Source of the DNA: Actinomycetes bacterium
GTDB taxonomy: Bacteria; Actinomycetota; Thermoleophilia; Solirubrobacterales; Solirubrobacteraceae
Assembly (NCBI GenBank): GCA_023404805.1
Contig: JAEYAL010000160.1
Coordinates: 1 to 23,213 of the forward strand
DNA: 23,213 nt
Reading direction: 5' to 3'
The notes beneath the pieces were generated by a model. That model had not been told where the DNA came from. It saw only the letters and a program-made list of their open reading frames with translations, and did no database searches. Each line of letters opens with the position of its first letter. Positions within the stretch are counted from its first letter, which is position 1. Shown here piece by piece: positions 8,433-20,400 of the stretch. Position numbers and translations under genes: made by a program.

Positions 8433-11400
8433 ATGGACCATCGCGGGCCGGTGGCCCGCTCCTTCCCTGTTCGTTTTCACGAGTTGGTCCGGTTGAGCTC
8501 TCCCCACCCCCGCCTCTTCTCCAGCGCAGCTGCCGTGCTGCTGGCGGCCGTCGCCGTGCTGCTCGGCGTCGCTGCTCCGGCCAACGCTGCGCTGACGGCC
8601 GGGCTGACGACCGCCGCGCCTGCCGACACCTCGGCGATGGCGTACTCCAACTTCGTGATCGATGCGACGTTCGGCGCGGACAACGACGACCAGTCGCCGC
8701 GGTCGTTGCAGTTCGACCTGCCGAAGGGGCAGCTCGGCGCGGTCCAGAACGCGACGGTGTGTTCGGATACGGACTTCAACAACGACAACTGCGCCGCGAG
8801 CTCGAAGATCGGCGAGGTCCTCGTCAACGGCAAGGCCGTCGCGATCGGGTTCATCAACATCGACGTCGCCGCGGTCGGTGGCATCTACCGCCTGGCGACG
8901 ACCGGCACCGAAGCGGCCCGCATCGGCATCGTGGCCGACGACCCGGCCGCCAAGCCGCTCTTCATCGTCGGCACGATGCGGATCCGCGACACGTCGAGCT
9001 ACGGCATCACGGCGTTCGTCAACAACGTCCCCAACACCGCCACCGCCGACCTCTTCAGCATGGGCGTCGACGTCGACGTCAACCGGATGCGCATGACGTT
9101 GTACGGCCGCATCAACGGCGGCACCACCGGCAGCGGCTTCATGTTCAACCCGGCTGAGTGCATCCCGGCGACGACGGTGGTCCGCGCGTACGCGGGCGTC
9201 GGCTACACCGGCGCCGCCCCGACCGCGAACCGCTCGTACACGCCGACCAACTGCGCCGGCGCGCCCTACAACCCGTCGCTCACGTTCGGCCCGGCCGGGT
9301 CGGCGGGCTACACCGCGACGGCGTTCAATGTCAACGTCGCCCAGCCCTATAACGCGACCGACGCCAAGGTCGGCTCGCCGTTCAAGAAGACGGTCGTGAA
9401 CATGCCGCCCGGCATCTCGCTGACCGGCTCGACGAAGTCGGACGGCACGCTCGCCGCGTGTTCGGACGCGCAGTTCGGCCTGAGCTCGCTCACGCCGGAC
9501 ACCTGCCCCGCCGCCTCCGATGTCGGCAACGTCACCCTCGACTCGCCGCTCGTCGGCGCGCTCAACGGCGACGTGTTCCTCGCCCAGCCGCAAGCCGGGC
9601 CCAACGACATCATCCGACTGTTCATGGTCGCCGAGATGGGCGCCGCTACCGACGCCGTGCGCGTCAAGCTGCAGGCGCGCGTCGAGGTCGACCCGGCCAC
9701 GGGCAAGATGACCGCCACGCTCGACAACCTGCCCGCGCAGCCAGTCAAGAGCTTCAACTTCACCTTCCGCACCTCGCCGTCGCAGGCGGTCCGCCAGCCG
9801 CGCCTCTGCGGCACGTACGCCGGCGACGCCGACCTCACGAGCTACTCGTCGACGACCGCGGTCAGCCGCACCGGCAACTACACGGTCACCACGAACTGCG
9901 GCGGCGCCGGCCGCTTCAACCCGACCATCGGGATGACGACCTCGCCGAGCCAGGCGGGCCAGACCACGACGGGCGTCACGACGATCACGATGCCGGTCGG
10001 CGACGAGGCCGTCACCTCCACGACGGTGTCGCTGCCGCCGGGCATGATCGCCATGCTGAGCGGCCAGGCGCGCTGCACGATCGCCCAGGCCTCGGCGAAC
10101 GCCTGCGCCGTCGGCACCCAGGTCGGCACGGTCCTCGACATCGCGGGCCAGACCGGCCCGGGCACCTTCACCGGCAACGTCTACCTCACCGACGCGCCGG
10201 ACTCCAGCTCGATCGCCGGCCTCTACATCAACGTCCCGATGCAGGTCGGCCCGATCTTCGTCGGCAACGTCGCGATCCAGGCCAAACTCGTCCTGCGCCC
10301 CGACTTCGGCGTCGACGTGGTCGCGACGATCCCGGACCAGGTCCGCGGCATCCAGCTCGACCAGCAGTCGCTGCAGCTCACCTTCAACAAGGCGGGCTTC
10401 CTCCTGAACCCGCCGGTCTGCACCGGCAACACCGTCAGCGGGCAGTTCGGCTCGGCGCAGGGCTCCGCCAAGACGGCCAGCTCCGCGATCACCATCACGG
10501 GCTGCAACTCGATGGCGTTCGCCCCGACGCTCGCCTTCTCCGCGGCTCCGGCATCCGCGGGCGGCGCGTCCTCCTTCACCACGACGGTCACGCAGCCCTC
10601 CTCGACGGCCTCGGTCTTCCAGTCGCCGCCGAAGACGATCGCGGTGACGCTGCCGGACGGCGTGTCGCTCTCGCCGTCGGCCAACAGCGACAACGCGCTC
10701 GCGGGCTGCTCCGATGCGCAGTTCTCGAAGTCCACGTTCGCGGCACCGACCTGCCCGGCCGGCTCGAACGTCGGCACGGTCGTCATCCAGACGCCGTCGA
10801 TCGGCCGCCTGGCCGGCAACGTCTACCTCGGCACGGCCGTCGGCGGCCACACCGCGCGCGTCCTGCTCGACGCCGTCTCCGACGACTACGGCACCAAGGC
10901 CCGGGTCAAGCTCGAGGGCTTCCTCGACGTCAACGAGACCACCGGCGCGACGACCGCGACGTTCAACGGCGTCCCGCCCGTCAACTTCACGAGCTTCTCG
11001 ATGGCGCTGCGCGGCGGCACGAACCCCGTCGTCTCGATGCCGCGCGTCTGCGGCACGCCGACTGGCACGTCGGTGATGACGCCGCACTCGGGCGGCGCCA
11101 ACGCGACGCCTTCCGCCACCCTCACGATCAACGGGAACTGCACCGACTCAAGCAGCTTCTCGCCGACGTTCGCGACGGCGTTCTCCTCGCAGGTCGCCGG
11201 CGCCAACACGACGATGACGACCACCGTCGGCGTCCCCGAGCGCCACCGCGCGCTGGACCGCATCAGCCTGAGCCTGCCTGCCGGCCTGCTCGCCAACATC
11301 GCGGGCGCCACGCGCTGCTCCATCGCCGCGGCCAACGCCGGCACCTGCGCGGTCGGCTCCAAGATCGGCGACGTCTCGGCGCTCGCCGGCCAGGGCACCA

Positions 11401-14400
11401 CGCCCGGCGCCTTCAGCGGCAGCCTCTACCTGACCGACGCGCCGTCGGCCGGCGACGTCGTCGGCATCGCCGTCGAGCTGCCCGCCGTCGTCGGCCCGGT
11501 CGACCTCGGCAAGGTCGTCACGATCGCCTCGGTCAAACTGCGGCCATCCGACTACGGCATCGACGTCGTCGCCGACGTCCCGACCTCGCAGAAGGGCGTG
11601 CCGCTGCACCTGCGCCAGCTGCAGCTCCAGATCAACAAGCCGGGCTTCCTGACGAACCCCGTCACCTGCGCCTCGTCGCCCGTCACCGCGGCGCTCCGCG
11701 GTGCCGGAAGCGCGACGACCGTCCCCGGCACCGCCGCCTTCCAGGCCACCGGCTGCGCCTCGCTCGCCTTCAACCCGTCGCTCGCCTTCTCGGCGTCGCC
11801 GCAGGCTGCCGCCGGCGCCAGCGCGGTCACGACCACGATCACGGCTCCGGCCGGCGGCGCAGCCCTCAAGACCGCGGTCGTCGACCTGCCGACGGGCGTC
11901 TCGCTGAGCTCGTCGATCAACAGCGCGGGCACGCTCACCGGCTGCACCGCCGCTCAGTTCACGAAGAGCGACTTCGCCGACCCGACGTGCCCGTCGGCCA
12001 GCGACATCGGCGATGCCACGATCGTCGTGCCGCAGGTCGGCACGCTCACCGGCGACGTCTACCTCACCTCCGTCACGCCGTCTGGCGCGATCGCCGGCCT
12101 GTACCTCGACGCGAAGTCGACGACCTTCGGCAGCGCGGTGCGCGTCAAGCTCGACGGCAAGGTCGACGTCGACCAGGCCACCGGCAAGACGACCGCCTCC
12201 TTCGACAACGCTCCGGCCGTCGCCTTCACGTCCTTCGCCCTTGCGATGCGCGGCGGCCCTGCCCCGGCGCTGTCGGTGCCGCGCACCTGCTCCACGCCAT
12301 CCGGCTCGGCGACGCTGAGCCCGCAGAGCGGCTCCTCGGTCACGCGCTCGGGCACGCTCACCATCGACACGAACTGCGGCGCCGCCGGCAGCTTCGGCGT
12401 CACCGGCTCGGTCGCGCTGAACAACCTGAACGCCGGCGCCGACACCAACCTCACCACGACGGTCAACGTGCCCGCGGGCCACCGGGAGCTCAGCAAGGTC
12501 GCGATCTCGCTGCCTGCTGGCCTGCTGGCCAACATCGACGGCAAGACGCGCTGCTCGGTCGCCTCGGCGCAGGCGGGCACCTGCTCGGCTGCCACCGAGA
12601 TCGGCACCGTCGCCGCCCAGGCCGGCCAGGGCATCACGCCTGGCGCCTTCAACGGGGGCAAGGCGTACCTCGTCGACGCCCCGTCGTCGTCCGACATCGT
12701 CGGCATCGGCCTCTCGATCCCGGTCGTCGTCGGCCCGGTCGATCTCGGCAAGGTGAATGTGGTCGCGGCGGTGAAGCTGCGCCCCGACTACGGCATCGAC
12801 ATCACGGCCGACGTGCCGACGCAGATCAAGGGCATCCCGATGTACCTGCGCCAGCTGCAGATCGTGATCAACAAGTCCGGGCTGCTGTTCAACCCCAGCA
12901 CCTGCGGCGCCAAGACTTCGACGCTCTCGTTCACGAGCGCGTCGTACGGCGGCTCGACCAGCACCGCGAGCGACTCCAGCTTGCAGACCATCGCGAACTG
13001 CGCGGGCCTCGCCTTCAACCCGTCGCTGTCGTTCAGCGCGGCGCCCGCGTCGGCTGGCGGCTCCTCTGCCTTCACCACCAAGGTCACCCTGCCGTCCTCG
13101 CCCGCCCAGTCGGCGCTGAAGGACGTGACGGTCACCCTGCCTGACGGCGTCTCGCTGTCGCCGTCGCTGAACTCCGACGGCAACCTCGTCGGCTGCACGG
13201 ACGCGCAGTTCGGCCAGGCCGCGCCGTTCACGGCACCGACCTGCCCGGCGGCCTCGAAGATCGGCTCCGTCGCGATCAAGACCGCGTCGGTCGGCGACAT
13301 CAACGGCGACGCCTTCCTCGCGAGCACGGCCCCGGGCCACGTGGCCCGCGTCTTCGTCTACGCCGACTCCGCCGCGTTCCCGGGCACGCGCGTCAAGTTC
13401 TCTGGCGTCGTCGACAGCAACGCCGGCACCGGCGTCGCGACCGCCACCTTCACGGGCGCTCCAGAGGTGCCGTTCACCGAGTTCGGCATCACCTTCCGCG
13501 GCGGCACCACGCCAGCGATCTCGATGCCGCGCACCTGCGGCACGCCCGCTGGCTCGGCCTCGCTCACCGGCCACGCCGGCAACCCGGCGGTCAACCGCAC
13601 GGCCAACCTCACCGTCGACCAGAACTGCGCGGACTCGGCGAGCTTCGCGCCGACGCTGGCCAACAGCATCAGTCCGACGAAGGCCGGCGCCAACTCGACG
13701 CTGACGACGACGGTCAACGTCCCCGAGCGCCACCGCGCCCTCGACCGCATCACGCTGAACCTGCCCGCGGGCCTGCTGGCGAACATCAACGGCGCGGCGC
13801 GCTGCACGATCGCCGCGGCCAACGCCGGCACCTGCGCCGTCGGCACCAAGATCGGCACCGTCTCGGCCCGCGCCGGCCAGGGCACCGTGCCCGGCACCTT
13901 CACCGGCAACCTCTACCTGACCGACGCCCCGACCTCGGCGGACGTCGTCGGCATCGCGGTCGAGCTGCCCGCCGTCGTCGGCCCGGTCGACCTCGGCAAG
14001 GTCATCACGATCGCCGCCGTCAAGCTGCGCCCGTCGGACTACGGCATCGACGTCGTCGCCGACGTCCCGACCTCGGTCCAGGGCATCCCGCTGCACCTGC
14101 GCCAGCTCACGCTGACCGTCGACAAGCCGGGCTTCCTGACGAACCCGACGAGCTGCACCGGGGCGAACACGACCTCGACGCTGCGCTCCGTCGGCGGCAG
14201 CACCGCCACACCGAGCGTGCCGTTCACCGCCACGAGCTGCAACACGCTCGGCTTCAACCCCTCCGTCTCCTTCTCGGCTTCGCCGCCGCAGGCCTCCGGC
14301 GCCAGCGCGTTCACGACCCGCATCACCGCTCCGGCCTCGACCGCCGGCAACGAGCAGGGCGCGCTGAAGAAGGCCGTCGTCGACCTGCCGACCGGCGTCT

Positions 14401-17400
14401 CGCTCTCGTCCTCGATCAACAGCGCCGGCAACCTCGTCGGCTGCTCGTCAGCGCAGTTCGCGCAGACGACCTTCGCCGACCCGACCTGCCCCGCAGCCAG
14501 CGACATCGGCGATGCCACCATCGACGTGCCGCAGGTCGGCACGCTGTCCGGCGACATCTACCTCGCCTCGGCCGCGCCGTCAGGCGCCATCGCCGGCCTT
14601 TACCTCGACGCGTCGAGCGCTGCGTTCGGCGATCCGGTGCGCGTGAAGCTCGAGGGCAAGGTCGACGTCGACCCGGCCACCGGCAAGACGACCGCGACCT
14701 TCGACAACGCCCCGTCGATCGCGTTCACCTCCTTCCAGCTGACGCTGCGCGGCGGCACCGCCCCGGCGACCTCGATGCCGCGCACCTGCGGCACGCCGCA
14801 GGGCACTGCCACGCTGACGCCGCAGACCGGCTCCTCCGTGAGCCGCACGGGCACGCTGACCATCGACCAGAACTGCTCCGCCGCCGGCACCTTCGCCACG
14901 ACGGGCTCCGTCAGCCTCGGGACGACCGCGGCCGGCCAGGACACGAGCCTCACCACCACGGTGAACGTGCCCGCCGGCGGCCGTGAGCTCGGCAAGGTCG
15001 CGATCTCGCTGCCGGCCGGCCTGCTCGCCAACATCGACGGCAAGACGCGCTGCACCGTGAGCAGCGCCCAGGCGGGCACCTGCGCCGCCGGCGCCGAGAT
15101 CGGCACGATCTCCGCGACCGCCGGCCAGGGATCGGTTGCCGGCACGTTCGGCGGCGGCAAGGTCTACCTCGTCGACGCGCCGTCGTCCTCCGACATCGTC
15201 GGCCTCGGCCTCTCGATCCCGGTCGTCGTCGGCCCGGTCGATCTCGGCAAGGTCAACGTCGTCGCCTCGGTCAAGCTCCGCTCCGACTACGGCATCGACA
15301 TCACCGCCGATGTCCCGACCGACATCAAGGGCATCCCGATGTACCTGCGGTCGCTGGCGATCACGGTCGACAAGCCGGACTTCCTCTTCAACCCGAGCAC
15401 CTGCGGCGTGAAGACGACGACGCTGACGATGACGTCGGCTTCGTACGGCGGCTCGACCAGCTCGGCGAACACCTCGGCCAACACGACGATCGACAGCTGC
15501 GGCGCCCTGGCGTTCAACCCGGCTGTCGAGTTCTCGGCGACGCCCGCCAAGGCTGGCGGCAGCGGCACCTTCACCACGAAGCTCACGCTGCCCTCGTCGC
15601 CCGCGCAGTCGGCGCTCAAGACCGCCACGGTCACGCTGCCCGCTGGGGTCTCGCTCTCGCCGTCGATCGACTCGGCCAGCGACCTGACGGGCTGCACCGC
15701 GGCGCAGTTCGACCAGGGAACGCCGTCGGCCGCTCCGACCTGCCCGGCCGCCTCGAAGGTCGGCACCACGGCGATCCAGACGGAATCGGTCGGCGCGCTG
15801 ACCGGCGACGTCTATCTCGCCTCGGCCGCCACCGGCCACCTGGCAGGCATCTACGTGTACGCCGGCTCGACCAACTTCCCGGGCGCCCGCGTCAAGATCA
15901 CCGGCGTCGTCGACGTCGATGAGTCCACCGGCGTCGCCACGGCCGTCTTCAACGACGCGCCGCAGGTGCCGTTCACCGAGTTCGCGGTCACGTTCCGCGG
16001 CGGCAACGCGCCGGTGCTCTCGCTGCCGCGCGTCTGCGGCACCCCGCAGGGCACGGCCAACATCACCTCGCACGCTGGCGGTGCACCCGTCGCCCGCTCC
16101 GGCATCCTCACGATCGACCAGAACTGCGCCGCTCCGGGCTTCGCCCCGGCGACGGCCGTCACGACCAGCCCGACGACCGCAGCCGCGGCGACGAGCCTGC
16201 AGACCACCATCACGCTGCCGGAAGGCCAGCAGGAGCTCAGCCGCGTGCGGCTGTCGCTGCCGGCCGGCCTGATCGCCAAGGTCGATGGCCGTCAGCGCTG
16301 CTCGCTCGCTGCCGCTGCCAGCGGCACCTGCGCCGCCGGCTCCAAGATCGGCACGCTGACCGCGAAGGCTGGCCAGGGCGCCGCTCCGGCGACGTTCGGC
16401 GGTGGCTCGGTGTACCTGACCGACGCCCCCGGCGCGAATGATCTCGTCGGCCTGGCGATCGAGCTGCCCGTGCGGGTCGGCTCAGTCGGCGGCAGCCCGA
16501 TCGTCGACCTCGGCAAGATCACCGCGGTCGGCAGCATCAGCCTGCGCACCGACTACGGCATCGACATCGACATGGCCGTCCCGACGAAGGTCAAGGGCAT
16601 CCCGACGTACCTGCGCGAGCTCGCGCTGAACATCAACGAGCCCGGCTTCATGGTCAACCCCGCGAGCTGCTCCGGCAACGCCTACTCAGGCACGCTCAGC
16701 GCGGTGCAAGGCGGCAGCGCCGCCGTGAACGGCAGCCTCACCGTGACCGGCTGCTCGAGCGCCGCCTTCAACCCGTCGGTCGCGTTCAGCGCAGCTCCGG
16801 CCCGCCCGGCAGCCGCTGCGGCGTTCACCACCACGATCAACGTCCCGGCCGACCACTCGCCGGTCAAGACGGCCGCGGTCACGCTGCCCGCGGGCGTCTC
16901 GCTCTCGGCGAGCGCGAACGCCGGCGGCGACCTCGTCGGCTGCTCCGCCGCCCAGTTCGACCAGGCCACGTGGGCCGATCCGACCTGCCCGGCAGGGTCC
17001 AAAATGGGCACCGTCACGATCCAGACGCCGTCCGTCGGCGCGATCACCGGTGACGCGTACCTCGCGGCGACCACGCCCAACGGCACGATCGCCAGCCTGC
17101 TGCTCGACGCCAAGAGCACCGCGTTCGGCGCCAAGGCCCGCATCAAGGCCAGCGGCACCGTCGCGGTCGACGCCGGCACCGGCGCCACTGTGGCGACGTT
17201 CGACAACCTCCCGGGTGTCGCGTTCACGAGCTTCGCGCTCACGCTCCGCGGCGGCTCCTCGCCGGTCGTGAGCCTGCCGCGCACCTGCGGCACGTTCGCC
17301 GGCTCGGCCGTGCTCACCCCGCACGCTGGCGCAGCCGCCACGAAGAACGGCTCGCTCGACCTCGACCAGAGCTGCCCGGCGGCCGGCCAGTTCGGCCCGC

Positions 17401-20400
17401 AAGTCGACTTCGACCTCAGCCCGAACGGCGCGGGCCAGGCCGGCAAGCTGACGACCACGATCAGCGTCCCCGGCGGCGACCAGGAGCTCTCAAAGGTCCG
17501 CATCGACATGCCGGAGGGCCTGACCGCCAAGCTCAAGGGCGCCGTGCGCTGCACTATCGCCGATGCGCAGGGTGACGATTGCGCCGCGAACACGGAGATC
17601 GGCACGGTCGTCGCCAAGGTCGGCGTCGACGGCGCCCCGTACGCGCAGAGCGGCAAGGTCTACCTGACCGAAGGCCGCACGGGCAACGTCGCCGGCATGG
17701 CGATCGTCCTGCCCGCCGCGGTCGGCCCGATCGACCTCGGCAAGGTCATCACGATCGCCGACGTCCAGCTGAAGAGCCCGGACCTGGCGCTGCAGATCAC
17801 CGCCGACGTCCCGACGACCGTCAAGGGCGTGCGCCTGGACCTGCGGGAGCTCAAGCTGAACATCACGAAGGACGACTTCCTCGTGAACCCGAGCGCCTGC
17901 GCCACGCTCCCGGGCACCGCGTCGTTCACGGGCAAGCAGGGCGCGACGGCGTCCGACACCGCCTCGATCACGATCCCGGCCGGCAGCTGCGCCTCGCAGA
18001 ACTTCGATCCGCAGATCGCGTTCGCCGCCGGAAACCCCAAGCCGGGGGAGGCGTCGAACTTCACCACGTCCGTCAGCCTGACCGACGGCGCCGGCCCCGA
18101 GTCGCCGTTCAAGGCCGTCACCGTGCGCCTGCCTGAGGGCATGTCGCTCTCGGCATCCGCCGGCGCCCGCGGCGACCTCGACGGCTGCACCGACGCCGAG
18201 TTCAAGCAGGACGACCTGGCGGCCGCCTCGGCCTGCCCGGCCGGCTCGGAGATCGGCACCGTCAAGTTCGAGACCGACCTCGTCGGCGACCTCGACGGCA
18301 AGGCCTACCTCTCGAAGGGCACGAGCGGCAACCTCGCCCGGATCTTCCTCGAGACCACCGCGGTCGACGTGCCGAACCTGACGGTCCGCGTGATCGGCAA
18401 GGTCGTCGTGAACGAGACCACCGGCGCGACCGACGCGGTCTTCGACGAGATCCCGGCGATCCCGGTCACCAAGTTCGTCGTGACGCTGCGCGGCGGCGAC
18501 GCCCCGACGCTCGCGCTGCCGCGCCTCTGCGGCACCGCTGACGGCGGCGGCACGTTCGTCCCGGTCAACGGATCGTCGACGCAGAACCGCTCGGCGGGCC
18601 TCGTCCTGAACACCGACTGCCCGGACCCCAGCGCGTTCTCGCCGGCGGTCACCCTTGACCGTTCCACGCAGGCCGCAGGCCACGCGATGGACTTCACCAC
18701 CACGGTGACCGTCCCCGCCAAGCAGCAGGAGCTCAAGACGCTGAAGATGGTGCTCCCGGCTGGCCTGCTCGGCAAGATCAGCCAGATCCCGGCCTGCTCG
18801 CTGAGCCAGGCCCAGGCGGGCGACTGCCCCGCCGCCTCGCGCGTCGCCGATGTGACCGCGGAGGCCGGCGTGGCCTCGGCGCCGTTCGCCCTCGATGGCG
18901 ATGCGTACCTGGTCAAGGGCGACAGCAACTCGATCGCGCGCCTCGCCATCGTCCTGCCGACGGAGGTCGGCCCGGTCGACCTCGGCGACGTCATCACGAT
19001 CGCCGAGCTCAAACTGCGCGGCGACTACGGCCTGACGATCACCGCGGACGACATCCCGACGAAGGTCAAGGGCGTCCGCGTCGACCTGCACAAGCTCGTC
19101 CTGAGCATCAACAAGCCCGACTTCATGGTCAACCCGGTGAGCTGCTCGCCGGCCGACGGGACGACCACGATGGGCTCGGCGCAGGGCGGCACGCAGGTGC
19201 GCCAGCAGACGTTCTTCACCACCGGCTGCGACCAGCTGAGGCTCAACACCTCGCTCGGCTTCGACGCCGCGCCGGCCAGCCCGATGACCGCCAGCACCGT
19301 GACGACGAAGATCGCGGCGTCGGCGCCGAACGGCGATGCGCTCGACGCGATGAAGTCGGTCCGCGTGACGCTGCCTGAGCAGCTGTCGCTGTCGGCGTCG
19401 GCTGGCGCCAAGGGCGACCTCGCCGAGTGCACCGCCGGCGACTTCAAGGCCTCCGACATCGATGTCGACGCGGCCTGCCCGGCCGGGTCGAAGGTCGGCC
19501 AGGTCGGCATCAGCAGCCCGATGGTCGGCGACCTCACCGGCGACGTCTACCTCGGCGCGAAGACCGACGGCCACTTCGCCGGGATCTTCCTGCAGGCCAA
19601 GGCCGCCGAGTACCCGTCGCTGCGGGTCAAGCTCGCCGGCACGCTCGACGTGAGCGAGTCGACGGGCCGCTTGACGGCGACCTTCAACGACCTCCCGCAG
19701 GTCCAGGTCTCGGCGATCAACCTCCAGCTCCGCGGCGGCGACGCGCCCGTGCTCTCGATGCCGCGCACCTGCGGCACGTTCGGCGCCGACGTCAACGTGC
19801 TGCGCCACGGCGGCTCGGCCAGCGACGCGACGGGCAACCTCGTCCTCGACCAGGACTGCCCCGACGTGAACGCGTTCGCTCCGAAGCTCGACCTGAGCGT
19901 CGACCCGGCCAAGGCCGGAGCCAGCACCACGCTGGGCGCGAAGATGACGATCCCCGCGCGCCACCAGGAGCTCAAGGACCTCGATCTCGCGATGCCCGCA
20001 GGCCTGCTCGGCCGCCTGACGGTCGCACCGAAGTGCACCCTCGACGCCGCCAAGGCCGGCAACTGCCCGGACGCGTCGCTCGTCGGCTCGGCCAGCGCGA
20101 AGGTCGGCGTCGCGTCGGCCCCGTTTGGCGTCAGCGGCAAGGTCTACCTCACGGAAGGCTTCGACGGCTCGATCGCGGGCCTGATGTTCGCGCTGCCCGC
20201 CAAGGTCGGCCCGATCGACCTCGGCACCGTCGTGACGCTCGCGCAGATCAAGCTCTCGGGCAACGACCTGAAGATGCAGATCACCGCGAACGACATCCCG
20301 ACGCGCGTGAAGGGCATCCCGCTGAACATCAGCGAGCTGAGCATCAACGTCGACAAGCCCGGCATGGTCCTTAACGCCACCTCGTGCGGCGCGCAGCAGG

